In this document: positions 50,841-59,639 of the stretch, in pieces
Position numbering within the stretch: the stretch's first letter is position 1
How the letters are laid out: every line of letters starts with the position of its first letter
Assembly: GCF_014298075.1 (NCBI RefSeq)
Contig: NZ_CP060418.1
Location: forward strand, 2,108,001-2,172,000
Source: Enterobacter sp. JUb54
GTDB taxonomy: Bacteria > Pseudomonadota > Gammaproteobacteria > Enterobacterales > Enterobacteriaceae
Direction: 5' to 3'
Length of the DNA: 64,000 nucleotides
Position numbers and translations under genes: made by a program
Notes under the pieces: generated by a model
Database searches by the model: none
Seen by the model: the letters and a program-made list of their open reading frames with translations, nothing else
Told to the model about the DNA's origin: nothing

Positions 50841-51890
50841 TTAGAGCGCCGTGGCGGCCATATCAATCACAAAGCGGTATTTCACCTCCCCTTTCAGCAT
50901 CCGGCTGAACGCCGCTTCAACCTCCTCGCCGCGAATCATCTCGATATCAGCGGTAATGTTGTGCTGGCCGCAGAAATCCAGCATCTGCTGGGTCTCCTGG
51001 ATGCTGCCGATGGAGGTGCCGCTGATGCTAAGGCGACGGAACACCAGCGGCGTGACATCCGGCGCGGGGTGAGGACTGTCGGGGATCCCCACCAGCACCA
51101 GTCGGCCGTTGGTTTTCAGGGCCGCCAGATAGGGGTCCAGGTCGTGCGGGGCGGCGACGCAATCAAGAATGATGTCGAGGCTGGTGGCACAGGCCGCCAT
51201 CTGTGCGCTATCGCGGGAAATCACCACCCGGCTTGCCCCCAGACGCCGCGCGTCTTCGCCTTTTTCCGGCGAAGTGGTAAACAGCGTGACCTCCGCCCCC
51301 AGCGCGCTGGCCAGCTTGACCGCCATATGCCCCAGGCCGCCCAGACCGATCACCCCGACCCGGTCTCCCGGCTTGACGTCGAAGTAGCGCAGCGGCGACC
51401 ACACGGTAACGCCGGCACACAGCAGCGGCGCGACACCGGCCGGGTCAAGATTCTCCGGCACGCTCACCACAAAGCGCTGGTCAACGACGATATTCTGCGC
51501 ATAGCCGCCGCAAGTCAGCTCGCCGGTATAGCGGTCAGTGCCGTTATAGGTCGGCGTAAAGCCGCTGTCGCAATATTGCTCTTCATGCTGCTGGCAAAAG
51601 GCGCACTGACCGCAGGAGTCGACCATGACGCCCACCCCCACCAGCTGGCCCGGCGTAAAGCGCGTTGCCGCCTTGCCGCTCTGGCGAACCCGACCCACAA
51701 TCTCGTGACCCGGGACCAGCGGGTACTGGCTGACGCCCCATTCATTGCGCGCCATATGCAGATCGGAGTGGCACACGCCGCAGTAGAGAATATCGATCAG
51801 CACATCGTTATCCTGAACGTCGCGCAGGGACATTTCCCCCACCCGCAGCGGCTGGTCGGCAGCGGTGGCCATCATTCCACGAATCTTCAT
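50841..51890 (-). CDS. Zinc-dependent NAD(P) alcohol dehydrogenase (YahK/cinnamyl type)
   Basis: 349 residues from the ATG at 51890 (GAGGT upstream). Medium-chain dehydrogenase with catalytic zinc ligands in CGVCHSDLH and GHEIVG, the four structural-zinc cysteines in CGQCAFCQQHEEQYC, and the Rossmann motif GLGGLGHMA. The order and sequence match the YahK/AdhA branch that reduces aldehydes with NADPH. It is divergent from an HxlR-type regulator gene with an inverted repeat between, suggesting aldehyde-responsive control. Confidence 0.92.
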   Translation of the reverse strand: MKIRGMMATAADQPLRVGEMSLRDVQDNDVLIDILYCGVCHSDLHMARNEWGVSQYPLVPGHEIVGRVRQSGKAATRFTPGQLVGVGVMVDSCGQCAFCQQHEEQYCDSGFTPTYNGTDRYTGELTCGGYAQNIVVDQRFVVSVPENLDPAGVAPLLCAGVTVWSPLRYFDVKPGDRVGVIGLGGLGHMAVKLASALGAEVTLFTTSPEKGEDARRLGASRVVISRDSAQMAACATSLDIILDCVAAPHDLDPYLAALKTNGRLVLVGIPDSPHPAPDVTPLVFRRLSISGTSIGSIQETQQMLDFCGQHNITADIEMIRGEEVEAAFSRMLKGEVKYRFVIDMAATAL

Positions 51891-51948
51891 CTTTACCTCA
51901 GGTCTGGCTGTAAAAAGGCCGCACACTATAGACATGAGGTTTCCATAT

Positions 51949-51963
51949 TGGTAGTAGTTACCA
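51949..51963. promoter_or_regulatory. Candidate HxlR operator between the ADH and regulator genes
   Basis: TGGTA-GTAGT-TACCA is a perfect 5+5+5 inverted repeat, with a further GGTGACC dyad seven bases on. It lies between the divergent starts at 51890 and 51994. Confidence 0.5.
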
Positions 51964-51993
51964 TTTGGTGACCATAAAAAGAGAGGAGCAAAA

Positions 51994-52392
51994 ATGCCTG
52001 TTATCGTCGAGGGGAAACTCTATTTCTATGCCGATTCAGCCCCGCGCAGGTTGATGGATCTTTTTTCACTAAAGTGGTCCTCCATGGTGCTGCACGCGCT
52101 GTGGCACTGGCCGAATCATCGCTGCCGCACCGCTGAACTGCAGCGCAGCCTGCAGGGGATTTCAAAAAAGATGCTGATCCAGACCCTGCGCGAGCTGGAG
52201 ATGCGCGGCTTGATTAGTCGCCATGTGTATCCGGTGGTGCCGCCAAAGGTGGAATATGCGCTGACCGAGTTGGGCAAAACCTTCGCCCAGCCGATTGAAC
52301 AGATGTATCAGTGGGGACTGGAAAATCAGGCCGCGCTGGATGAGATGGAAGCGCATTACCGGGCGGCTGCGGAAAAAAGCGCGTCGTCCTGA
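51994..52392 (+). CDS. HxlR-family transcriptional regulator
   Basis: 132 residues. The winged helix (DLFSLKWSSMVLHALWHWPNHRCRTAELQRSLQGISKKMLIQTLRELEMRGLISR) fits HxlR, although the usual N-terminal Cys near the helix is absent. GAGG precedes the ATG. Divergent from the alcohol dehydrogenase gene, its likely target. Related regulators respond to aldehydes or quinones. Confidence 0.85.
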   Translation: MPVIVEGKLYFYADSAPRRLMDLFSLKWSSMVLHALWHWPNHRCRTAELQRSLQGISKKMLIQTLRELEMRGLISRHVYPVVPPKVEYALTELGKTFAQPIEQMYQWGLENQAALDEMEAHYRAAAEKSASS

Positions 52393-52404
52393 AAATACCC
52401 TTCG

Positions 52405-52438
52405 GCACTGCTCCACGGCAGTGCAAAACTTTGCACTG
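52405..52438. promoter_or_regulatory. Overlapping palindromes upstream of codB
   Basis: Two exact inverted repeats share the segment CAGTGC: GCACTGC-TCCACG-GCAGTGC (52405-52424) and CAGTGCAAA-AC-TTTGCACTG (52419-52438). Both use GCAC/GTGC half-sites. They lie upstream of a sigma-54 promoter, where NtrC-type enhancers are expected, although NtrC sites normally have a seven-base gap. TGCACACTATTCTGGCA at 52439-52455 is nearer that form. They could instead be the terminator or operator of the regulator gene before them. Confidence 0.45.
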
Positions 52439-52480
52439 TGCACACTATTCTGGCAAACGCCTGCGGGTTAATGGTTTTTT

Positions 52481-52497
52481 ATGTGCATAGTGCACAT
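52481..52497. promoter_or_regulatory. Palindrome ATGTGCA-TAG-TGCACAT upstream of codB
   Basis: A perfect 7+3+7 inverted repeat, 30 bases upstream of the -24 element. It shares the TGCAC half-site with the palindromes at 52405-52438 and may bind the PucR regulator encoded in the operon or a nitrogen regulator. Confidence 0.5.
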
Positions 52498-52526
52498 CGC
52501 ATTGTGTTAACCCTGCCCCGATTTTA

Positions 52527-52543
52527 TTGGCATACCTCTTGCT
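52527..52543 (+). promoter_or_regulatory. Sigma-54 promoter of codB-pucR-codA
   Basis: TTGGCAT-ACCTC-TTGCT matches the RpoN consensus TTGGCAC-N5-TTGCW at all but one position; GG and GC are exactly 10 bases apart. It lies 44 bases upstream of the codB ATG. Cytosine use is therefore probably induced by nitrogen limitation. Confidence 0.8.
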
Positions 52544-52587
52544 ACCCCTCTGCATCGCCATTCGGATAGCCACTCAGAGGTTCCACT

Positions 52588-53850
52588 ATGTCAAACAGCA
52601 ATGATTTTCCGCTCGTCGAAGCGCCTGCGACCGGACGCAAGGGCGTATTTTCGATCTCCATGGTTCTGTTCAGCTTCACCTTTTTTACCGGCACGATGTT
52701 CGCAGGCGGCAAGCTTGGCGTCTCTTTTTCCATCGTAAACCTGCTGTGGATTGCGGTTATCGGTAACTTTCTGCTGGCCCTGTACGCCGCATCGCTCGGC
52801 TGGATTGCCGCTCGGAGCGGGCTGAATACCGTGCTAATGGGGCGTTTTTGCTTCGGAGAAATCGGCAGCAAGCTCGCTGATTTTATTCTCGGCTTCGCCG
52901 AACTGGGCTGGTACGCCTGGGGGACGGCAACGGTCGCTATCTCGCTGGTCAAAATCCTCGCCCTGCCCGAGGTTGCGACCATTCCGCTGATGATCCTGTT
53001 CGGGATCCTGTTCTGCGTGACCGCGCTGGTGGGCTATAAGGGGCTGGACGCGCTGTCGCGTATTTCGGTGCCGCTGATGTTTATTCTGCTGGTGGTGTCG
53101 ATGTACCTTGCCGCCCATCACGCCGGTGGCTGGCAGGCGATGACCCAAATAGAACCGAGCGAAACCATGACCTGGTCGGCCGCCATCACCATGGTGTTCG
53201 GCACCTTCGCCAGCGGCGCCACCCAGGCGACGAACTGGACCCGGCTGGCTAATTCCAGCCGCACCGCCATCATCGCCAGCATGAGCAGCTTCCTCGTCGG
53301 TAACGGGCTGATGATTGTCGCCGGGGCCTGGTGCGCCATCGTCTATCAGCAGGCCGATATCGTCGAGGTACTGATTTTGCAGGGGCTTTCCGTCGCCGCG
53401 GTGGTGATGCTGTGCCTCAACCTGCTGACGATTCAGGGCCCGACAATCTATAACGTTTCTGCCGCCGCCTGCCACCTGCTGCGCAGCGAGCGCCGCCGTA
53501 CGCTGACCGTCGCCGCCGCTGGCGTCGGTATTCTGCTGGCAATTGGCGGTATGTACGAAATGCTGATCCCTTTCCTGGTGCTACTGGGCAGCATTATTCC
53601 GCCTATCGGCGGCGTGATCCTCGCCGACTATTGGTTTTATCGCGGCGGCCGTTACCCTCTGCTGCAAACCGCCCGTTTGCCGCGTTTTAACTGGCTGGGG
53701 CTTGGCGCCTACGCCGTGGGCGCGGTGGTGGCTTATCTGTCGCCGTGGATTGCGCCGCTGGTGGGCATTACCGTTTCTGCGCTGGTCTACATCGCCCTGA
53801 CGCGTCTGAGCAAACGTCAGCCCGCCGCTGATTCCGTTGCGGAGCAGTAA
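52588..53850 (+). CDS. codB: Cytosine permease
   Basis: 420 residues, near E. coli CodB (419). NCS1-family transporter with about 12 helices; FTFFTGTMFAGGKLGVSFSI and GFAELGWYAWGTATVAISLVKIL are conserved CodB regions. It imports cytosine with a cation. AGAGG precedes the ATG. Two bases separate its stop from the regulator gene, which is inserted between codB and codA; E. coli codBA has no such gene. Confidence 0.92.
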   Translation: MSNSNDFPLVEAPATGRKGVFSISMVLFSFTFFTGTMFAGGKLGVSFSIVNLLWIAVIGNFLLALYAASLGWIAARSGLNTVLMGRFCFGEIGSKLADFILGFAELGWYAWGTATVAISLVKILALPEVATIPLMILFGILFCVTALVGYKGLDALSRISVPLMFILLVVSMYLAAHHAGGWQAMTQIEPSETMTWSAAITMVFGTFASGATQATNWTRLANSSRTAIIASMSSFLVGNGLMIVAGAWCAIVYQQADIVEVLILQGLSVAAVVMLCLNLLTIQGPTIYNVSAAACHLLRSERRRTLTVAAAGVGILLAIGGMYEMLIPFLVLLGSIIPPIGGVILADYWFYRGGRYPLLQTARLPRFNWLGLGAYAVGAVVAYLSPWIAPLVGITVSALVYIALTRLSKRQPAADSVAEQ

Positions 53851-53852
53851 CC

Positions 53853-55088
53853 ATGAGCCTGACGGTCAGCGAAATCCTCGCCCTTGACGGCCTTTCCGCC
53901 ATGCGCCTGCGGGCAGGCAAACAGGGGCTACAGCTGGCGGTTCGCTGGTACTACTTGGCGGAAAATGAAAATATCGCCGAGTGGATTATGGGCGGGGAAC
54001 TGGTGTTTATCACCGGGATCAACCATCCCCGCGATGAGGACAACCTGATCCATTTGCTGATGGAGGGCAAGCAGCGCGGGATCGCCGGGATGGTGATCCT
54101 CACCGGCGACGCCTATATTCAGGCGATCCCGCCGCGGCTGATCGCCCTCGCCGACGAACTCGGCATACCGCTGATCGAGCAACCCTATCTGCTGAAGATG
54201 GTGATTGTGACGGAACGCATCGGCACCGCGTTGGTACGTAGCGAGAATGCCCTGCAATCACAGCGCGATATTCTGATGCAGCTGCTCACTGGCGATTATC
54301 CCGACCTGCAAATCCTGCATCAGCGCGCGCTCCACCAGCAGCTGGATTTTACCCGTCCGCTGCGGGTCGCGGCGCTGCGCCTGGAGGGAATACAGCGGCT
54401 GTTTCGTCAGTCGCCACCTGAGCAGGCCGAAGCCTGGCTACAGCAGGCCCGCCGCACTGTGCGTCAGAGATTGCAGCAGCAGCTCAACCAACAGGGCAAC
54501 CCTTTCCCGCTGGTGGAGCGCAGCAATATGTTTCTGTTCCTGCTGCCGGATGAGGAAGGTGAGTTTTATCAGCAGAAAAAATGGTTAGAACAGTGGCTGC
54601 TCGCGCTGGCGCAAGGCAACGACGGGCTGTCGCTGCTGTGCGGCCTTTCCGCGCCGGTGCAGCAGCTACAGGGATACCAGCGCGCGCTCTCGCAGGCGCG
54701 TCAGGCGCTGGATCTCAGCGATAACCTGCGCCCGGCCCAGCGTATCAGTGACTATCAGCAACTGGGCTTTATCAAACTGCTTTCCGCCGTCAGCGATCCT
54801 ACGCTGCTGAGCGATTTTATGCATGACACCCTCGGCTGCCTGATCGAACCTGACCGCAAAAGCCCGTGGCTACTACTGGAGACGCTGGAAACGCTGCTTC
54901 AGGAGAACGGCAACGTGGTCAGGGCCGCTGAGCGCTTGGGTATTCACCGCAACACGTTGCATCAGCGCATCCAACGCATTGAAAAACTGACCCGCTATCC
55001 GGTCAGTCATTCGCAATTTCATCTCAACGCCTCTGTCGCCTTAGCGATCTGGCGTATGTCGCAAAACCATTTACGGGAACAACCATGA
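53853..55088 (+). CDS. PucR-family regulator between codB and codA
   Basis: 411 residues. The N-terminal domain (about 5-125, VSEILALDGLSAMRLRAGKQGLQLAVRWYYLAE) is the purine-catabolism regulator domain. The C-terminal helix-turn-helix is LLETLETLLQENGNVVRAAERLGIHRNTLHQRIQRIEKL. PucR proteins sense nucleobase status and activate catabolic genes. Overlaps codA by four bases, so it is co-expressed with the genes it probably controls. Confidence 0.9.
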   Translation: MSLTVSEILALDGLSAMRLRAGKQGLQLAVRWYYLAENENIAEWIMGGELVFITGINHPRDEDNLIHLLMEGKQRGIAGMVILTGDAYIQAIPPRLIALADELGIPLIEQPYLLKMVIVTERIGTALVRSENALQSQRDILMQLLTGDYPDLQILHQRALHQQLDFTRPLRVAALRLEGIQRLFRQSPPEQAEAWLQQARRTVRQRLQQQLNQQGNPFPLVERSNMFLFLLPDEEGEFYQQKKWLEQWLLALAQGNDGLSLLCGLSAPVQQLQGYQRALSQARQALDLSDNLRPAQRISDYQQLGFIKLLSAVSDPTLLSDFMHDTLGCLIEPDRKSPWLLLETLETLLQENGNVVRAAERLGIHRNTLHQRIQRIEKLTRYPVSHSQFHLNASVALAIWRMSQNHLREQP

Positions 55089-56323
55089 AAATTATCAACG
55101 CGCGCCTGCGCCATAAAACAGCACTGTATACACTTGATTTACAGGATGGTGTGATTAAGAGCATCGTGGCGCAAACCGCAGCCCAGGCGACCAACGCCTG
55201 CGATATCGACGCCCAGCAAAAACTGGTTATCCCGCCGTTTGTCGAGCCGCATATTCATCTTGATGCCACCCTGACGGCGGGCGAGCCGGAGTGGAATATG
55301 AGCGGTACGCTGTTTGAGGGCATTACCCGCTGGAGCCAGCGTAAAGCGAGCGTCACGGTGGAAGATACGCGCCAGCGCGCGCTGAAGACGATCGGCATGC
55401 TGCGCGATAACGGCGTGCAGCACGTGCGCACACATATTGATGTCACCGATCCGTCTCTGACGGCCCTTGAAGCGATGCTGCAGGTGAAAAAAGAGGCGGC
55501 CCATCTTATCGACCTGCAAATCGTGGCTTTCCCGCAGGAGGGCATCGAATCCTTCCCCGGCGGGCGCGAGCTGATGACCCGCGCCATTGAGATGGGCGCC
55601 GACGTGGTGGGCGGTATTCCACATTACGAAAACACCCGCGATAAGGGAGTCAGCTCGCTGGTCTTTCTGATGGACCTGGCCCAGCGCCACGGCTGTCTGG
55701 TGGATGTCCACTGCGATGAAATCGACGACCCGCAGTCGCGCTTCCTGGAAGTCCTGGCAGAAGAGGCCCGGGTTCGCGGCATGGGCGCGCAGGTTACCGC
55801 CAGCCATACCTGCGCCATGGGCTCCTACGATAATGCCTACTGCTCGAAGCTGTTCCGACTGTTAAAGGCGTCGGGCATCAACTTTATCTCCTGCCCGACC
55901 GAAAGCATTCACCTGCAGGGGCGCTTCGATACCTGGCCAAAACGCCGCGGCGTGACGCGGGTGGCGGAACTGGAGCGCGCCGGGATCAACGTTTGCTTTG
56001 CGCAGGACTCCATTCAGGATCCGTGGTACCCGCTGGGCAACGGCAACATTATGCGCATCCTGGATGCCGGGCTGCATATCTGCCATATGCTGGGGTATGA
56101 AGATTTGCAGCGCTGTCTCGACCTTATTACCGATAACAGCGCCCGGGCACTGTGCCTGGGCGATAACTACGGTATTGCCGAGGGGCGTCCGGCGAACCTG
56201 CTGATCCTTGATGCAGAAAATGATTATGATGCGGTATGCCGCCAGGCTAAAGTGCTGACCTCCATTCGTCACGGCAACATCATTATGCAACGCCAGCCGG
56301 AGCAGGTTTGCTATTCAAACTGA
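55085..56323 (+). CDS. codA: Cytosine deaminase
   Basis: 412 residues of the amidohydrolase fold. Metal and catalytic residues are in place: HIH in PHIHLDATLTAGEP, the His and Glu in VDVHCDEIDD, His in ASHTCAMGSYD and Asp in CFAQDSIQDPW. It hydrolyses cytosine to uracil and ammonia and may also act on isocytosine or creatinine-like rings. Somewhat shorter than E. coli CodA (427). Last gene of the sigma-54 operon. Confidence 0.92.
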   Translation: MKIINARLRHKTALYTLDLQDGVIKSIVAQTAAQATNACDIDAQQKLVIPPFVEPHIHLDATLTAGEPEWNMSGTLFEGITRWSQRKASVTVEDTRQRALKTIGMLRDNGVQHVRTHIDVTDPSLTALEAMLQVKKEAAHLIDLQIVAFPQEGIESFPGGRELMTRAIEMGADVVGGIPHYENTRDKGVSSLVFLMDLAQRHGCLVDVHCDEIDDPQSRFLEVLAEEARVRGMGAQVTASHTCAMGSYDNAYCSKLFRLLKASGINFISCPTESIHLQGRFDTWPKRRGVTRVAELERAGINVCFAQDSIQDPWYPLGNGNIMRILDAGLHICHMLGYEDLQRCLDLITDNSARALCLGDNYGIAEGRPANLLILDAENDYDAVCRQAKVLTSIRHGNIIMQRQPEQVCYSN

Positions 56324-56341
56324 ATAAATAAAGGGATGCTA

Positions 56342-56617
56342 ATGATTAAGCTGACGGGTCGTTTAGTGTGTAAAGATGCCGACGAGGCGGAGCTTGTGCG
56401 CCAGTACCTTCCGCAACACAAGAAACTGACAAAGGAAGAAAGCGGATGCGTGTCATTCGAGGTTACGGAAACGGTGGATCCTTTGATCTGGAAAGTCGAA
56501 GAGCTTTTTAGCAACCAGACGACCTTTGACGCTCATCAGACAAGAACCAGGGCTTCAGTCTGGGGAAAAGAAACCCGCGCGATCGCCCGGGAATATGAAA
56601 TCTCAACGGTTGAATAG
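56342..56617 (+). CDS. Antibiotic biosynthesis monooxygenase-like (ABM) small protein
   Basis: 91 residues from the ATG at 56342, which has GGGA at a good distance; an ATG at 56336 is too close to it. The dimeric alpha/beta-barrel fold of YgiN-type proteins is suggested by LVRQYLPQHKKLTKEESGCVSFEVTE, WKVEELFSNQTTFDAHQTRT and a C-terminal helix. Members are small monooxygenases or quinol-binding proteins. It is 18 bases after codA and may be part of that transcript, ending at the terminator at 56643. Confidence 0.75.
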   Translation: MIKLTGRLVCKDADEAELVRQYLPQHKKLTKEESGCVSFEVTETVDPLIWKVEELFSNQTTFDAHQTRTRASVWGKETRAIAREYEISTVE

Positions 56618-56642
56618 CCGCCCCGCTGATATCCTTTTCAAC

Positions 56643-56665
56643 AAGCCGCCCGTGGCGGCTTTTTT
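56643..56665 (+). terminator. Intrinsic terminator after the ABM-domain gene
   Basis: AAGCCGCC-CGT-GGCGGCTT stem followed by T residues to 56665. It closes the cod transcript on the plus strand. Confidence 0.85.
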
Positions 56666-56755
56666 CACCTGTCGCTGATTTCCGCCTCTGGCACTAAATA
56701 GCCCCCGGCAATAGTCAGGGAGCGTTCGGTTGAACACCGCCAGATTCAGACCCTG

Positions 56756-57490
56756 TTATTGCAAATCTTCGCGCGTTGGCCCCTGGAAGTAGATCGTACC
56801 AATGTGGCAGCTTCGAGGTTGCGTCAGCACAAAACGAATCGTTTCCCAGACAGAACGGCCATTCATTAAACGCTCCCCCATTCTGCATTGCTCATCAACA
56901 AGCGCATCCAGCCCGGTCAGTTCAAAATCCGGTGGATACAAACCGGTTACCCGGATATTTTCTTTGGATAATTGTTTCGACAGCGTCGTTGTAAAGCCGC
57001 TAAGCCCGTTTTTGCTGGCAAAAAAAGCAGGATGGGCAATGGAGTCTGTGAAATTCGCGATACCGCATACCGATATAATTGAAACGATATCAGCACCGTC
57101 TGAGCGCCTTAATCCTGGAAGCAATGCCTGGGTGAGTAAAATTGAACCTGTCAGGCCTGAACTGATGGTATTGATGATTTCAGTGTCCGGTTGTTGGTCT
57201 ATTGTCCCTGACAACCACTGAGCAGCATTAAGGATCAAAATATCGATGGGCTGCTCTGAATGTAAGAGCCGGGAAGCAAATTGAGAAATAGATTCCGGCT
57301 GGGTTAAATCACAGATATACCCTTTTGCGTGACCACCTTCAGCAGTGATGATGCTGCAGGTTTTTTCAATATCAGCAACGCGCCGGGCGCAAAAATCCAC
57401 CTCGACCCCTTCTCGCGCTAACCACACGCACAGCGCCTGACCAAATCCCCCGCCCCCACCAGTGATAACGGCTCTTTTACCCTTCAGCAT
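56756..57490 (-). CDS. Short-chain dehydrogenase/reductase with catalytic Tyr replaced
   Basis: 244 residues. The cofactor motif TGGGGGFGQAL, the NAA of LILNAAQW and the Ser region SIISVCGIANF are present. The active-site YxxxK reads FFASK (HPAFFASKNGL), so the usual Tyr is Phe; the codons are TTT TTT within a run of seven T. Activity as a normal SDR is doubtful. It stands alone and is followed by no obvious partner. Confidence 0.8.
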   Translation of the reverse strand: MLKGKRAVITGGGGGFGQALCVWLAREGVEVDFCARRVADIEKTCSIITAEGGHAKGYICDLTQPESISQFASRLLHSEQPIDILILNAAQWLSGTIDQQPDTEIINTISSGLTGSILLTQALLPGLRRSDGADIVSIISVCGIANFTDSIAHPAFFASKNGLSGFTTTLSKQLSKENIRVTGLYPPDFELTGLDALVDEQCRMGERLMNGRSVWETIRFVLTQPRSCHIGTIYFQGPTREDLQ

Positions 57491-57676
57491 GGTTTGCTCC
57501 CTTTCCGCGATCGGTATCTGCGAGGGATATATAGCATGGGGCGGTGGGGTAACATCTTCCCGTTAGTGCCATTTAGCGCGGGCGCTTTGTATCGTGTTCC
57601 TGGGGGTGAGCAATGTCCGCTTCTGGCTGTTAGCTCAACGGGTCGATACAACGTTATCCAGAAACGAGAGAGCCAC

Positions 57677-58585
57677 TCATTCTTTCGGATCTTCTGTATG
57701 AGCGATTAGAAATTCAATGAGGGCCTTCACTCTTTTCATTTTGCCCGCGCTTTTCGGGTAATAGAGATAAACCGGCGGATACGTTCTCCAGTAACGCTCC
57801 ATAACGGGAAGAAACGTCTCCCTGTCTGGCTGTAATCGGTGAATAGGTTCAAATAAGCGACCAATCCCCAGCCCGTTGCGGATACCGTCGGCCATGACGT
57901 CAATATCGTTGCTGATAAGCTGGCCGGGCATTTCAACGGTCAGTTGTTCTCCGTTGTCATTCAGGATCAGAGGGAGGATGCGGTTATTGGTGATGAAGCG
58001 ATAGCCGATAAGCCGGTGCTGGCGGAGATCGGCCGGCACCACAGGCATGCCATATTCGGCAAGATAGGCTGCCGAAGCATACAGTCCTTCACGAAACGGT
58101 TTCATTAAAGGACGCGCCACCACCCCGCCCTCCAGAATATCGCCAAAGCGAATCCCCAGATCAAAACGGTCGTCGATGATGTTCACGGTGCCATCGTAGA
58201 CCGATACCTCAAGCTGAATACCTGGGTATTCACGGCAGAATGCAGCCATCGCGGGCTTTAAAATCAACAGATAGGCGAAACGCGAGAGCGTAATCCGCAC
58301 CAGGCCCGACGGTTCCTGATTCTGATCGCGGATACTTTCCAGCGACTTTTCCAGCGAATCCACCGCCGCTGTGGTTTGCTCCAGCAGCTGTTGTCCGGTT
58401 TCTGTCAGCTCAATGCGCCGGGTAGTGCGCAGGAAAAGAGGATGCCCGATGTGCTGTTCTAAAAGCTTGAGGGCATTGCTGACCGATGGCGGAGTAATTT
58501 CAAGTTTCCTGGCCGCCGCCGAGATACTGCCTTCACGCGCAATGCTTTGAAAGATACGTATCTGATTATAAATGGCGTTATTCAT
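57677..58585 (-). CDS. LysR-family regulator of the quinone/aldehyde stress genes
   Basis: 302 residues from the ATG at 58585 (GAGGAT upstream; a TTG at 58603 is less likely). N-terminal helix-turn-helix IYNQIRIFQSIAREGSISAAARKLEITPPSVSNALKLLEQ, then a CrgA-type effector domain with DDRFDLGIRFGD. Divergent by 131 bases from the flavodoxin-fold reductase, YciI-like and aldo/keto reductase genes, which it probably controls. Confidence 0.88.
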   Translation of the reverse strand: MNNAIYNQIRIFQSIAREGSISAAARKLEITPPSVSNALKLLEQHIGHPLFLRTTRRIELTETGQQLLEQTTAAVDSLEKSLESIRDQNQEPSGLVRITLSRFAYLLILKPAMAAFCREYPGIQLEVSVYDGTVNIIDDRFDLGIRFGDILEGGVVARPLMKPFREGLYASAAYLAEYGMPVVPADLRQHRLIGYRFITNNRILPLILNDNGEQLTVEMPGQLISNDIDVMADGIRNGLGIGRLFEPIHRLQPDRETFLPVMERYWRTYPPVYLYYPKSAGKMKRVKALIEFLIAHTEDPKE

Positions 58586-58716
58586 AGGATCATCCTCAAG
58601 CAATGGCCGGTCAATTATTAGCTACAGGCTAAAAGTGATTAAGGCATTACTGCTCTAAAAAAAACAATGTCGTCGCCCTATACTGGATCCAAGATCAACA
58701 ACGGCTAATTAACACA

Positions 58717-59298
58717 TTGAAAATGAAAAATATCCTGATTGTTTCCGGGCATCCAGACCTGAACCACTCCGTGGCGAATGCCACCATTCTGGACGAAGTG
58801 GCGACTGCCCTGCCTGACGCTGAAATACGCCGGCTGGACGGGTTATATCCTGACGGCAAAATCAACATCAGCGCGGAGCAGGAAAGCCTGCTGAAGGCAG
58901 ATGTGATTGTCTGGCAGTTCCCTTTTTCCTGGTATGGTCTCCCTGGGCTCATGAAGTGCTGGCTGGACGAGGTTTTTGTTCATGGTTTCGCCCATGGTTC
59001 AACGGCAAAACTGGGTGGTAAAAAACTGATCCTGTCATTCACCACAGGCGCGCCACAGGCACTGTATTCAGCAGATGGCTTCTTTGAACACAACATCGAA
59101 GATTACCTCGTCCCGTTCGAAACCACGGCCAGGCTTTGCAATCTGCAATGGCAACAACCGGTTTATACCTGCGGTATCAGCTATGCCGACAGGGATACAG
59201 CTAAAATCGCCCAACAGAAAGCCCTTGCTCAAGACCACGCCTCTCGCCTGGTCGCCATGCTGAGCACCTTATCTGCTGACACGAATGTGGCTGGTTAA
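58717..59298 (+). CDS. NAD(P)H oxidoreductase, flavodoxin-like fold (KefF/MdaB/NQO group)
   Basis: 193 residues (alternative ATG at 58723). The FMN/FAD phosphate motif is ILIVSGHPDLNHSVAN, and WQFPFSWYGLPGLMKCWLDEVF is the family's hallmark. STAKLGGKKLILSFTTGAPQ follows. Such enzymes reduce quinones or other electrophiles with two electrons. First of three plus-strand genes with a YciI-like protein and an aldo/keto reductase. Confidence 0.9.
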   Translation: MKMKNILIVSGHPDLNHSVANATILDEVATALPDAEIRRLDGLYPDGKINISAEQESLLKADVIVWQFPFSWYGLPGLMKCWLDEVFVHGFAHGSTAKLGGKKLILSFTTGAPQALYSADGFFEHNIEDYLVPFETTARLCNLQWQQPVYTCGISYADRDTAKIAQQKALAQDHASRLVAMLSTLSADTNVAG

Positions 59299-59311
59299 GG
59301 AGAACAAGACA

Positions 59312-59608
59312 ATGTTTATCATCACCATAACGGTCAGCGATGCGCTCTCGCCAGAACAGCATAATTCATTATTCCCCGGGCATGTGCAGTGGTTCCAGCA
59401 TCATTTCTCGACCGGTGCATTTGTGGTCGTCGGGCCTTATATCGACCGCGAAAGATCCGGGGTCATTATGGCCAACACGGAGAGTCGCGGTGCCCTGATG
59501 GCGATCCTGGAAGAGGATCCCTATTACCCCGACCTGGCGACGTATGACATCCGGGAGTTTGTGCCCGCAATGGTTGCGGAAAACCTGCATCAGCTTCAGC
59601 AATCATAA
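59312..59608 (+). CDS. YciI-like small protein
   Basis: 98 residues from the ATG at 59312 (GGAG upstream); an earlier frame start at 59285 runs over the previous stop region. The sequence (FIITITVSDALSPEQHNSLFPGHVQWFQHHFSTGAFVVVGPYID, then EEDPYYPDLATYDIREFVPAM) is a YciI/YCII domain with the His and Asp typical of the putative active site. Function unknown; family members occur in stress and degradation operons. It lies 13 bases after the reductase gene. Confidence 0.85.
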   Translation: MFIITITVSDALSPEQHNSLFPGHVQWFQHHFSTGAFVVVGPYIDRERSGVIMANTESRGALMAILEEDPYYPDLATYDIREFVPAMVAENLHQLQQS

Positions 59609-59639
59609 GCTCATTCCTGAAACTGATAAGACGGAGTAA

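Noticed and set aside
50961-51971. 336-codon frame opposite the alcohol dehydrogenase gene
   Set aside because: The dehydrogenase has complete zinc motifs; the antisense frame has no family features.
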